Assembly (NCBI RefSeq): GCF_021130785.1
Contig: NW_025776243.1
Location: 1-64,000, forward strand
Origin: Homalodisca vitripennis
Taxonomy: Eukaryota; Arthropoda; Insecta; Hemiptera; Cicadellidae
Length of the DNA stretch: 64,000 nt
Direction of reading: 5' to 3'
Each line of letters starts with the position of its first letter. Positions within the stretch are counted from its first letter, which is position 1. Of the stretch, positions 15,711 to 26,078 are shown in pieces. The position numbers and the translations under genes were made by a program. The notes under the pieces were generated by a model. It ran no database searches and had not been told where the DNA came from. It saw only the letters and a program-made list of their open reading frames with translations.

Positions 15711-16515
15711 AAGGCTGTCATACCACAAGAATCTATTTAGCTGTTTCAAGTTTTTTGGAGCGGGGAACTCAACTATTGGCTTGCACCTATCCGTGTGAAT
15801 CGTCACGGTATGATTGGCAAATGTGTGACCTAAAAATTGGATGTGATTTGCTGCCAGGGTCATTTTATCTGGATTGATGGTTAATCCTGCCTGCTTTAGC
15901 CGATTTATGACTTCTCGGAGATGGCACAAGTGCTGATCAAAAGTACCGTTTGTGTATATGCACAAATCATCGAAAAAATTGAACACATATTTGTATTTTA
16001 TATCTCCAAAAATTTGATCAATTAAACGTGTTAGGACTTGAGAGCCGGTTGCAAGACCGAAAGGCAGAAAATTGTACTCAAATTGCCCGAAAGGTAGAAC
16101 AAAAGCTGTATATTTCTTTGAGTTCTCTTGCAAAGGGACCTGTAAATATGCCTGATTTAAATCCACCAAACTAAAAGAAAGCAGCTTGCCCTAAGTGCTG
16201 GAAAGCAGATTCTATAGTTGGCATGGGAGTTGCCTCAAGATCTATTAATGAGTTAAGCTGTCTATAGTTAATTACCATGCGCGTTTTTCCGCCTTTCTTT
16301 GGTACTAAAAATGCTGGCGACGCATAGGGAGACATTGATGGTCTAATCACTCCGTTGGCCAATAAATGATCCACATGTTCCTTGATTGCCTCCATTTTAG
16401 GTGGAGCAAACTGATAGGGCCTATTTCTAACGATTGTATCAGAATTTAATTTGATTTGATATTCGACCAAATTTGTACGGCCTAATTTAGTAGTAATTGT
16501 TTCTGGAAATTTCAT
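15702..16515 (-). CDS. Reverse transcriptase domain of pol (frameshifted)
   Basis: The first frame (16515-16171) holds the N-terminal fingers with SPYASPAFLVPKKGGKTRMV and INYRQLN. The second (16169-15702) holds VDLNQAYLQVPL (motif A Asp), the LPFGLATG block, the FFDDLCIY catalytic box (an FxDD variant of YxDD) and IQFLGH. A one-base change near 16170-16185, in a run of G on the coding strand, separates the two frames, and another near 15715 separates RT from the connection domain. All catalytic Asp residues are present, so activity would depend only on reading frame. Confidence 0.9.
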
Positions 16516-16563
16516 TTACTAGTCTTAACAGTTGGTCCGCTTGATCAGATGAGCGGTTTTCCC

Positions 16564-17037
16564 CTAACTTAATTGGACATATTGTTGTACTTGGTAATTC
16601 AGCTGATTGAGCGAGATACATGACCGAAGGAGTGCCATATGGAAAAGAGTTAATGTTTTATTTGCCATATTAATGATCACCCTAGTTTTAGTTAGAAAAT
16701 CACAGCCCAGAATAATTGGCATTGGTAATTCTGAGGCGACAAGAAAAGGAAAATCCCAAGACAAGTTTGAAATTTTGAAGTGTAATATAACCTTTAAATT
16801 AAATATTATATTTTGTCCCGAGGCTGAAATGGCTGACTCATGTATGGTTGAAACAGATTTTATCACCCTTGGTAAATTCTTTAAATTCTGAAAACAGGCA
16901 TTCGATATAATGGAGAATGAAGAACCCGAATCTACCAAAGAATTAATGATTAACTTGCGAAAAGTCAAAGGAACTGTACAAAACTGAACTCCCGGGAAAG
17001 AAGGAGCTTGAGCCGACTTGGTGAAAGGTGTCTTCAC
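16564..17037 (-). CDS. Retropepsin-type protease domain of pol
   Basis: The aspartic protease active site is seen as LVDSGSSFSII (DSG in place of the commoner DTG), and the C-terminal hydrophobic-Gly element as PIILGCDFL. It follows gag after a tandem stop (TAA TAG near 17095) in a different frame, the usual Gypsy arrangement in which pol is reached by frameshift. The last 30 residues or so lose similarity, suggesting a frame change just before RT. It would cut the Gag-Pol polyprotein. Confidence 0.85.
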   Translation of the reverse strand: MKTPFTKSAQAPSFPGVQFCTVPLTFRKLIINSLVDSGSSFSIISNACFQNLKNLPRVIKSVSTIHESAISASGQNIIFNLKVILHFKISNLSWDFPFLVASELPMPIILGCDFLTKTRVIINMANKTLTLFHMALLRSCISLNQLNYQVQQYVQLS

Positions 17038-17096
17038 TGCTGGCTTGATTTTATCAAAACGGGCGGTTAAAGTTAGAAGAGGGGATTCTCCGCCTA

Positions 17097-18302
17097 TTAG
17101 AACCCTCTTTTGTAGTTTAAAAACCCACGTTGAGATTGATTTCTGGAGAATTGATTATATAGTTGATTCCTATTGTTTGTATTCATATTTTGAAAAGGAG
17201 GTCTATGTTGAGTAAATTGTCCCGATTGACTGCGGCGGTTATGAAAACTATTTTGCTGATCTTGTATGGAATATCGATTATAAGTTACATTGCCTCTCCC
17301 TATTTGTCTATAAGATTGGTTTAGTTGACGTCCACCATGGACCTGTGGTCCAGTTTGTTGATAATACTCTGGTGAATTTAAATCTTGTGTGGACCGGTTT
17401 TCCGTATTTTGAATTACTTGTAATCGGGGGGCTAAGCTCAACAATTCAGAAATGGTGGCTGGAGCCGGAAAACCCGCTAATCGAGCTCTGGTTTGAGGGT
17501 TAATTCCTGTAATGACAATTTCAAGCATCTCCTGGGGTGAAATAGCCGGTATAAGCAATTCTGCTAACGGTCTGATATCATTGATAAAACTAACCAGTGT
17601 TTCATTTGGTTTCTGGATTCTATATATAAGTTCGACCGTGGCCTGTTGACGAGCTCTAGTAGGCAGAAAAGTATCGAGTACGGTGGTAATTAGACTTTCC
17701 GGATTCTGTTTTGATGAAATAGCTTGTAGCCAGATATTTCTTAATTGACCTGTAGTTTTAGGTAAAATTGCTAATATGACGCTGTCTGGATTAGCTAAAT
17801 TTAGCATCAAAATTTCCCTAAATTTTATAACAAAATCGAGTAGTTTTCTAATAACTATTCCATCAAGCGATGGTAAATCTGTAATTAAATCTGTTAACAC
17901 AGAGGGCAACATTGCGCGTGATGTCGAGGGTGACGGTGAAGTCCCCTGCATCTGTGACAAGGCTGACGCAATTTGGTTTCCCACAGCGGTTGCCGTTGTG
18001 TGGACTATTTGCATCCAATCGGTTACGGGACTCTGAATGTCTGTGGTTGTATGGCTAGTAGACGACTCTGTTGGATTAAGAACAGTTGCTTGACAGTTGG
18101 CTCCACTGATACGCTCTTTTAGTAGAACACGATTGTTCTCTAACTTAGGTGCTGGAGTTATTCCCCAACATAAGCACTGTTCTTTGGCCTGAGATGCATT
18201 TAGTAGATTTACCCAAGCCAGTCCTTTAGGGCGTTTTTCCCATTCATACGGTGGATCAGTGACACTAACGTCTTCTTTGAGGATATCTTCGCACTCTAAC
18301 AT
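17097..18302 (-). CDS. Gag-like protein of the Gypsy-like element
   Basis: This is a 401-residue ORF opening in MLECEDILKEDVSVTDPPYE. Near residues 30-70 is a SAP-like helix pair (AWVNLLNASQAKE...LLKERISG), often found at the N-terminus of insect Gypsy Gags. Residues about 130-290 look like a helical capsid (ends in PQTRARLAGF...ISELLSLA). The C-terminal 100 residues are rich in Q, N, R and S, presumably RNA binding. There is no CCHC zinc knuckle; the basic tail may replace it. It is the longest uninterrupted frame in the element and would form the particle. Confidence 0.8.
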   Translation of the reverse strand: MLECEDILKEDVSVTDPPYEWEKRPKGLAWVNLLNASQAKEQCLCWGITPAPKLENNRVLLKERISGANCQATVLNPTESSTSHTTTDIQSPVTDWMQIVHTTATAVGNQIASALSQMQGTSPSPSTSRAMLPSVLTDLITDLPSLDGIVIRKLLDFVIKFREILMLNLANPDSVILAILPKTTGQLRNIWLQAISSKQNPESLITTVLDTFLPTRARQQATVELIYRIQKPNETLVSFINDIRPLAELLIPAISPQEMLEIVITGINPQTRARLAGFPAPATISELLSLAPRLQVIQNTENRSTQDLNSPEYYQQTGPQVHGGRQLNQSYRQIGRGNVTYNRYSIQDQQNSFHNRRSQSGQFTQHRPPFQNMNTNNRNQLYNQFSRNQSQRGFLNYKRGF

Positions 18303-18770
18303 CTTATTTATGCTTGACTCAATAAAATAAATTATATCAATTACTAAATTATATCAATACTAATATCACAATACTATTTATTATGTAAAGATGGAGGGGT
18401 ATTCAGTACCATTGTAACCATAAGGGGGTTTACCAATTAATATTGTTGTATGTTTCACTTTTACTATATATTTGTTATTAATTAATTACTGCAATAATTG
18501 AGTGCTTCATTTGATAGTTCAATTTTATTATAGTGGCCAATTATTTTAAGCGTAATATTCAATTGGATAGATAAAAAATTATTATATTTAGTAATATTAT
18601 TACTTAAGGCTTATATATGCATCATATTTTATCTTATGGATACCCTTTTATTACTTACTGGCATTAAAGTATTTTTTTTACAGAAAACATAACAACAGTC
18701 TGTATATTAAACCTATGAAACATTTAATTCAGTTTTAAAATAACAAGTCTATATTCTATTTTAGCTGGTT

Positions 18771-19353
18771 TTAATAACTGGTTTCAAGAGTTTTTTTTTT
18801 TTTTAATATATCTTTCAATAACATTGTTAAAAGTAGAAACCCTTCATTGTTAAAATGTACGCTGTCTAGTCTGTCCGAATGTGGGTAAAATTTATGGAAT
18901 AACTTTCGATTATAAATGACCGTGGGAGTAGGAACAATAATGTTGTTTACCGACTTCAATGAAGATAAAAACTGGTTGAAGGCATTTAATTTATTAACTG
19001 TGTGATTGCACCGTTGAATACGAGGATAAACCGGAAGCTGAGAGATTAGAATGTGTAAATTTGGACATAGCCGTCGAATGCATTTCAATAGAGCTACAAA
19101 TTGTTGCTTTAAAATGTCTACAGGCGTGGCGTTCAGAATATCATTTGTGCCGATCAGCAGGAATAGAGGGTAATCAGAATTTAAAAAAGGTCGCTGTGAT
19201 TTGATTTTATCTTTTAAATCACATACTTTAAGTCCGGAAAAAACTAAAATTTGTCTCAACCTTTAATTGTGAACTTTTGAACTTACTTAAATAGAAAAAA
19301 TAACGTCGGGCTAGTGAGTCACCAATTAATTGAATTACGTGAGAATTATTCAT
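18771..19353 (-). CDS. SGNH/GDSL-hydrolase-like ORF upstream of gag
   Basis: Reading from ATG at 19353-19351, block I is clear (QLIGDSLARRY, Ser codon 19317-19315). A one-base frame change in a T/C run near 19235-19250 moves the frame to GLKVCDLKDKI (a block II-type Gly), block III LIGTNDILN (GxND) and block V DSVHFNNEG (DxxH), with stop at 18771. These are the four signature blocks of SGNH esterases/lipases, in order over about 190 residues. It lies between the primer binding site and gag in the element's own orientation, about 470 bp before the gag ATG, inside the LTRs. SGNH-type esterase domains are known in ORF1 proteins of some CR1/L2 non-LTR elements, but I do not know them as standard Gypsy genes. 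Function is inferred; a deacetylase or esterase role is possible. A captured host gene or nested non-LTR fragment is the alternative. Confidence 0.78.
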
Positions 19354-21877
19354 TTAATTTATGTAAGAGCGAGGCGTAGGGCTTTCTAAAAATAGGAGGC
19401 AAGAAATATATTAACTTACATGAGTTATACCGAGTCTAAAATATATTAATTTTTAGTTAAAGACAAATCTCTATAACGGGTGCGAATAAGCCATTGTTTA
19501 AATCAAACCATTCATTACCAACAGTATGCATATATATATAAGAGATATTTCAAAACACGCAAATAAACAGGAAAATCTATAATGTTTAATTTTTAATTTT
19601 CATTAACTGTTGTATCATAACTTTACTCGACTTATCGTATAAGTTAATTACTTTTTTTTAACCCAGTGAAAAAATATCCAAAGTTTCAATATCTACAGAT
19701 TACAATAAATAAGAACAATAATTATTTAAGTATGTACCAATTAACATGTTACAATTTAAATTCAATAATTCAATTGATTTCAATACTTTAAATAACTCTC
19801 AAACATAACTTCCACTTTCTCAAGTGTTTCCTGTCCGAGATTTTCTCACGATAATATGAAAGACCAAAGTTTGAAATGAGTGTACTAAATAAATTAAGTA
19901 AACTCAAAGCATGTTGTAAAATCCCAGCAGAAGGCAAACAATAGGGCCTACTTCCGGTACTGATAATAAAGCGATAAGATTATATTTATTTCCAGCAACT
20001 ATACTACCGCACCATCAGTTAACTTACCTTTTTAAATCTTGGTTAAGGGGATATAACTAATGTAAGCTTTATTGCTATTATAGAGAGAAGTAATATATAA
20101 CTTGTACTTACTAATATTGTAGCATGTTGTAGCTCTGAAAATAACATACTGAATTGCAGACATTTATGAAACATAGGGATAACGGACAAAAATATATGGT
20201 ATTTACCAGTATAATATAACTTTACCCAACCTTAACTGAGTACACCCTATCCTGGAACCAAAATATAATATGAACTCATTTTGCTAGTGGTTTTTAAAAT
20301 TATATCGAATGAATAAAAGTTATAATTTTGATCAATATTAATCTAAAATAAAGTTTTATTGGCCTAATAGATACAATTAAATATATTTCAATGAGAGCTA
20401 TAATTTTGAATGTTTTCAATCAACAGAATAGTATGAAAATACAATATTGTGGCTTGATATTGCCGTTAAAACATACCTCCCAATTTATATGTGAAATTAC
20501 TCCTGTAAATGGTATTAACTGTTATAATCATTAAAGATCGATTTTGTAAACACGGAAACTCTAAAATAATCTAGTATGGTTTTGAATTAAAGAGACCTTA
20601 TTGACTGCTAATGTAATAAACGTATCATCAATGTATAAATTAATAAATAGTAATAAATGTATCACTAATTAATTAGTAAAACTAGAAAACCAGCCATCTA
20701 GTATCCAATATCTATTATAATAAGATGATGATTACTGTTGTAATAAGATTAAATTATATAAAATTTAGTGTTTTTCAAAGCTTGCTTGAATAAAACACAC
20801 CGTGTAGTGGATATGGGAAAGAAATAAATTTGTGAAAGTGAGCATTTACTGGTTTGAAAGTATCCTGAACATTTACTTATTTTTTTGTACATTTTTATGT
20901 AATATTTTATGCATTTTTTTGTATTTTTATAGGTTTATTTTGGATACTTGAAATAAATTTAGCTCAATCCAGTTGTATTCGTTTATATAGATCTATGCAA
21001 ACTTTCACAACAATCGCAACTCTGTATTCTTACAAGACTAGCAGTACTGTCTGTATATGTACTTATTGAAGCATAGCTGTTGGAATTGAAATTTTGATTT
21101 AATTTGAAAATATGCCATTTGAACAATTGTTTTACATTAATTACATATGTGACTATTAGAAGTATTACCAAATATAAACGAATTTAAGTGTTGATATTTA
21201 ATATTTCATATGTTTGCAAAATAAAAGTTTATTAGTACCAATGTAAACAAAATAAATTTTTGAAATGTAATTACTTTTGTTATGATGCCAATTCCCCATT
21301 TTTATTAGTTATATACTCGTATATATGTCTATTAAAATATGGCCGAAAACTTTCCAAAATAAATCATTCATAATTAATATGTTTGTAATGCAAAATGAAA
21401 GGTTTTTTAATATTAATTTCAACAAAATAATTTTGAAATGTAAGCCAATTCTCCATTGTCGGCGTGGTGTCGGCAGCGTTGAAAACTAATTATATCGATT
21501 ATTGTATTATAATCAAAGTAATGAAATACATAAAGATCGTAAGTATGGCTAAATAATTTAATTGCTGGCAGGAGATAATATTGTTAAACACTAACAACAC
21601 GGCAATTTAAAAGGCAAACTAATTAATGCTTCGCGATAATAATAATCTGTTGATAATAAAATATTCTTTAAAATAAATAGATTGATATTACCTTGTTTAG
21701 TAATAAGTGTAGAACATATTCAATTTAGAAAAGTTATATAATGTCGAATGATTTGTTTTAGGTTCTATTAAAAAAAAATTATTTAAGATTTGGAAATGAA
21801 GTATTAAGAATTTAGTTAACCAAGGATTTTGAAAAACAGATGTAAAATAATTTGATTCAATAAAATTTATAGTTTTC
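19354..21877 (-). other. Long AT-rich 5' leader of the retrotransposon
   Basis: About 2.5 kb lies between the primer binding site and the SGNH-like ORF. It is AT-rich with only short frames on both strands, and I see no recognisable domain. It may hold the packaging signal and internal regulatory RNA, or an unrecognised older insertion. Confidence 0.5.
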
Positions 21878-21889
21878 GCTCTGCTACCA
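21878..21889 (-). promoter_or_regulatory. Primer binding site, initiator tRNA-Met type
   Basis: Two bases inside the 5' LTR the minus strand reads TGGTAGCAGAGC. This is the complement of a 3' end GCTCTGCTACCA, which matches the conserved metazoan initiator tRNA-Met acceptor stem plus CCA (acceptor 5' strand AGCAGAG). Twelve bases match before divergence. The position and the 2-nt gap to the LTR are as expected. Confidence 0.8.
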
Positions 21890-22536
21890 ATTGTGACGAT
21901 TGGGATGGATTTTTTGGAAGCAAAAACGTGTCACCGTGCAGGCCTAGGCTTGTACCCGCCTGCACGATGAAGACCGTGGAGCGACCATAATCCTAATTAC
22001 ACAATATTCTCCTGCCAGCTTTGATAAGAATTTTAAGTTATAATTTAAGCACAAAACAGTAAAAGTAAATCGTTTAAAACCAATTTAAGGGGATTCTGCA
22101 TCTAGAAATGGCAAAAAATGACAAAAATTTGAAAAAAAATATTTATACATATTCTTGTTCTCTGTTTAATTCTGAACCAGAAAAACATAACTTTATGACT
22201 AAAAAAATAATATTTTATCTCATAATATTTATTTTATTCGGCCATGTCCTGAGTGTGAACTCGACATTTTCTGGTTTCAAAGAAACTTTACATGTAATAA
22301 GCATTATTGTTTACTCTTTGTTTCTATAGTTATTTATCTTTGTTTGTTTGTCTTTCTGGCTAGCTTGTATGTTAGTTAGCTAACAACTGTTTGCTCAAAC
22401 AGCTGATCAAATGTATTTGAGTCATATGGTAGCATATCACAAACAAACATTCACAAAATATTCTGTTTGTTTACAATTGTAATTGTGCAGTTTCTTGTGT
22501 TTTAGTGTCTACAATAAGTGAATAGTTTAGTCAAAT

Positions 22537-24435
22537 ATGGGTCGAAAAAAGAACTCCAAAAAGAGACTAAGTGATAGAAATAGACAAGCGATTTCGCTAA
22601 GATGGAAAGATACAAGTGACAATGGAAATAGAGCTCCAGTTGAGCCTAGGCCTAACCTACAAACTTGTGATCCACAACCTAGTGTTAGTATGCAACATGT
22701 TACAAATGCACCATTTGTCCAACAACAAGTAAGTGAAGAGACTGTGGAAAATGTAAGTAGGCCTACTGGATTTGCATTATATTCTAGTTATAATGAGATA
22801 ATTCCAGAAAAAAACGAATCATCAGAATACATTTTAGTCGAAACCAAGAAGCTTGAAAGTTTTATAGGCTCTTTTCCTTGTAAAATGTGTTTTTCTGAGA
22901 GGTCAAAAGTAATAACCAAATGCATAAAAGGTTTTGCTGTTACCCTGAATGTAAAATGTGATGACTGTGATTATGAGACTAGCTTTTGTACGTCCCAGTC
23001 GACGAATACAAACGACACTCCGAGAGGTTCTTATGACGTAAACCGCAGAGTAGTCAAAGCAATTGCTTCTATTGGCAAAGGGCATAGGGCTTTAGATATG
23101 TTTTGTATGTCCTTGAACATGAGTCCAATGAATTATAGAACGTTTCAAAAACATATAAGTAGCCTACACGCTTCTTCAAAAACAGAAATGGAACATGTTT
23201 TGGAATTAGCCCGATTCGAAGTAAAAAAGTGTTATGGCACTTTAGATGCTGACAATGAGGTGTTTGACATAACTGTGAGTTATGACGGATCATGGCAGAA
23301 ACGTGGTTTCACATCCAAATATGGGATTGGTTGTTGTATTGAAATTTTGACAGGTCTTGTTATAGATTTTGAAGTGATATCCAAATTTTGTAACATATGT
23401 GAGGTAGCAAAACGAAAAATTAGCAACCCTGAGCATTTTCAGACTTGGTACAACAATCACAAAGGTGTATGTAACCAAAACTATGTAGGTTCATCACCAG
23501 GAATGGAGGTGGAGGCAGCAGAAAGATTGTGGCGGCGTTCGGAAAGCATTGGATTTAGATATACAACCATGTTGTCGGATGGCGATGCAAAAAAAAAACA
23601 ATTGCACATCTAAATGATTGCAATATTTATGGTGACAAACAGATTGAAAAAGTGGAGTGCCTCAATCATGTTGCAAAGAGGTTAGGCACTGGATTGAGAA
23701 AACTAGTAAAGGATCGTTCAAAATCAAAAAACCCAGTTGGAGGTCGATCTCGAGGTCACCTAAGTGAACCAGTTATACAAAAACTAACAAGGTATTACCA
23801 CAATGGTATACATAAAAACCTTGGTAATGTAACCAAAATGAAAGAGGCAATATATGCCACTCTCTTTCACTGTAAAATCCACTGATGAGTCACCACATCA
23901 TAAGTTATGTCCGCTAGGGAAGGAATCTTGGTGTTTTTACCAAAGAGCCATTGCTGATGGAAGATCTCCTGAACCACATGCATTGAAAATCAAAACACCT
24001 CTCTCTCCTAATGTAGTGAAAGAAATGCTTCCTTTATATGAGAGGCTCTCCACCGAAACTTTGTTGACTAGGTGTTTAGCCGGTCGGACTCAAAATGCCA
24101 ATGAGGCGCTCCACAATGTTATTTGGTCAAAGTGCCCCAAAACTGTTTACACATCTAAAACAAAACTTGAACTGGGTATTTTTGAAGCCATCAGCATTTA
24201 CAACACAGGCTATATGAAAACTTGTTCAAGCTATCAAGAGGCTGCAGGTATTAGTCCTGGGAGGCACAGTTATAGGATAGCTAAGCGCTTTGATAAAAGC
24301 AGGCTACGACTATCAAAAAGGCGCAAAGAGTTACAGATTGGAGAATATAGGAGGAGACTGAAAGTGGCACAGATAGCAGAAGAAGAAAGACTAAGAGCAA
24401 CAGAAGGGCTGGTGTATGGTGCAGGAGAATTCTAG
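22537..24435 (+). CDS. Transposase of the TTAA element (Mutator-like/Kolobok type), two frameshifts
   Basis: About 633 codons from ATG 22537 to TAG after 24435. The basic N-terminus (MGRKKNSKKRLSDR) is followed by a zinc-ribbon-like pair, FPCKMC and CDDCDYETSFC. The catalytic region shows VSYDGSWQKRG (Asp about residue 250), FCNIC, GMEVEAAERLW, MLSDGDAK (Asp about 348) and downstream TQNANEALHNVIWSKCPK with a conserved Glu. This block order is that of arthropod proteins labelled Mutator-like transposase domain. Two single-base breaks offset the frame: one in a run of A at about 23588-23598, the other in an A run at about 23873. They compensate, so everything else is open. Homopolymer error or mild decay would explain this. 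It would cut and paste the element. Confidence 0.85.
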
Positions 24436-25194
24436 GTCTAAAACCTAGTAGGCTACATTGGCTGTAAAGATCTGAATGCTGGAACCACTACTTGATACGG
24501 TAGGTCTAATTTTTTTTTTTTTTTTTTAAGACTTCAAAACTTAGATTTTGGACCAACAAAAAATATTTATGGATACTATTCTAATAGGCCTATGTAAAAT
24601 AACAAATTAATGTAATATTATGTTATATAAAATTGTTGTATTAATATAAACTTGTAGATTACATTGAAGAAATGAAAACTATTTTAGTTTATCGCGATTT
24701 TCCGAAAGTTAGGTTTCTTTGAATAAAAATTGATATTGCTTGAGAACCATAATACATAGAGAGCTGAAATTTTTTCCAGGTATTATTCATATCATGTCTA
24801 AAATTCCTATGTATTTTCATAACTCTACAGCTTACCTAACCTATTTTTTTTAATTATACAAATAAAATAAAATGAGAAAATATTTTTTTTAATTTTTAAA
24901 AGCCCATGGAATTTTAATCTATTGGGGTATGACAATGAAAATACATAGGAATGTAGTAGCTGTCAATAGCATCAAAATAAAATAAACAGGATAACAATTG
25001 ATTGTCATTCAGCTATGGAATATCAATTTTAAAAATTAACGTTTTTACAAAATAAAAACGAGTATTTATTTTTATTGTATCCAAGTAAAATTAAAATATG
25101 ACACCAAAGGTATTTACATATTAGTTTTTACATGTAGGGAATTGAAAAAATACATCAAAATAATAAAATGTTAGTAAATATAAAAAAACACCCA
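24436..25194 (+). other. Untranslated 3' part of the TTAA transposon
   Basis: AT-rich sequence between the transposase stop and the right inverted repeat, with a run of T near 24509-24527 and several long A/T runs. I see no further coding frame. Confidence 0.6.
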
Positions 25195-25608
25195 TCTAGA
25201 TGCAGAATCCCCTTAATAACCGCCAAAGATAATTTACACTTACCGACACCAATTTACACATACCGACACGCCGACCTACCATTACGACAAAACCCGCCCC
25301 GACATACAAACAATTTAGAATTTACAATGACCCCCCTATAATTTTCCGGCACCTAACCCCCCCCCCTGATTATTAAATCAATCCATAGTGTGACACACAA
25401 TTCTTAAAATAAATAATAAAAATAAGACTTGCGACAGGTAATATTTCCGTCACCGCCACTCGCCGATCAGACGTCCTCACTGGTCCCTGACTCAATCTAG
25501 ACTCCTCCTTATCAGACCACCGGTCCTCCATCCGCACGCGGCTTATCAGAAAGACCGGTTCTAATCGTTGATTCGGCGGTCTGATAAATGTGGTGGGCAG
25601 TCACCACA

Positions 25609-25745
25609 CTACCTAATAGTGTAATCTTTCTATAATTGCCTTTGTTTCCCTAATTATAAAATATATAAATGATGGATTGAGAGGCATACAACGGTCTAAA
25701 AGTGTACTTCTGACAATTCAAATTTACTACCTGATAGTGTAATCT
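25609..25745. repeat. 119-bp tandem repeat, right part after the LTR element
   Basis: It begins with the second copy of the CTAC target duplication and completes the interrupted monomer (TAATAGTGTAATCTTTC), followed by one more monomer (GATGGATTGAGAGGCATACAACGG at about 25672). Confidence 0.88.
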
Positions 25746-25974
25746 AATAACCTAATACACCTAATGTTACTGTTAGTGTTACTGATTTGTTGTTTCACAG
25801 ATTTGGAATTTTGCATTCAAACTTAACAAAGCCTGTTACGAGAAGTATTGTGACGTAGTCTTACCTTGTACTATTAGTACAGATAAGAGCAAGAAAATAT
25901 GATTGATAACTTCTGCTATGTTTAAAAATAGCATTTTTTAATAACCTATAAAATAACATAACATAACATAAAAT

Positions 25975-26078
25975 AACATCTCGTTTTTGCTCTCTCGGTG
26001 GTTGTAATTCATACTCTGATATGTTTAAAAATAGCAGAGTATGAGTTAAAACCAGCGATAGAGCACAAAACAGATGTT
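25975..26078. repeat. Imperfect inverted repeat: 44-bp arms, 16-nt loop
   Basis: The left arm 25975-26018 starts AACATCTCGTTTTTGCTC and ends TTCATACTCTG. The right arm 26035-26078 starts CAGAGTATGAG and ends CAGATGTT. I count about nine mismatches over 44 pairs. The same hairpin is at 40161-40264 in unit 2. It may be a MITE-like remnant, a pre-miRNA-like fold, or an accident of a local inverted duplication. Confidence 0.75.

Larger units (their letters stand above)
22089..25212 (+). mobile_element. TTAA-target DNA transposon (Kolobok-like) nested in the LTR
   Basis: This 3124-bp element has perfect 18-bp terminal inverted repeats GGGGATTCTGCATCTAGA (22089-22106 and reverse complement at 25195-25212) and is flanked by TTAA at 22085-22088 and 25213-25216. 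The other LTR has a single uninterrupted TTAA at this place, which proves insertion and a 4-bp TTAA duplication. TTAA targets are typical of piggyBac and Kolobok. The GG start and the transposase type favour Kolobok over piggyBac, whose termini start CCY. It encodes one transposase on the plus strand and has an AT-rich tail of about 780 bp. Confidence 0.93.
11138..25608 (-). mobile_element. Ty3/Gypsy-like LTR retrotransposon with a nested DNA transposon
   Basis: Two near-identical LTRs (591 bp at 11138-11728; 21892-25608 including a nested element) flank about 10.2 kb. The order on the minus strand is LTR, primer binding site, SGNH-like ORF, gag, protease, RT, RNase H, integrase, polypurine tract, LTR. 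RT before integrase places it in Ty3/Gypsy rather than Ty1/Copia. A 4-bp duplication, CTAC, flanks it (11134-11137 and 25609-25612). The matching site in unit 2 is empty, so insertion postdates or was confined to one duplicate. Without the nested element it is about 11.3 kb, large for a Gypsy element because of a 3.6-kb leader and about 2.1 kb between the pol stop and the polypurine tract. No envelope-like gene is evident. Several single-base frameshifts interrupt pol. Confidence 0.95.
21892..25608 (-). repeat. 5' LTR of the Gypsy-like element, split by a TTAA transposon
   Basis: LTR parts are 21892-22088 and about 25213-25608. Joined at the TTAA they correspond to the uninterrupted LTR at 11138-11728. 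The LTR promoter would lie here, so the nested insertion may have changed transcription of the element. Confidence 0.95.

Noticed and set aside
15362..15877. 171-codon plus-strand frame
   Set aside because: It is the antisense shadow of RNase H and RT coding sequence, whose motifs are clear on the minus strand.
16160..16190. Programmed frameshift between the two RT frames
   Set aside because: It falls inside the RT palm, where programmed shifts are not expected; a one-base change in a homopolymer explains it better.
20983..21171. 62-codon minus-strand frame in the retrotransposon leader
   Set aside because: Short, hydrophobic by AT-rich composition, no motif; expected by chance in a 2.5-kb AT-rich stretch.
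22089..25212. piggyBac assignment for the TTAA element
   Set aside because: The termini start GGGG rather than CCY and the protein lacks piggyBac features; its block order is that of Mutator-like/Kolobok-type transposases.
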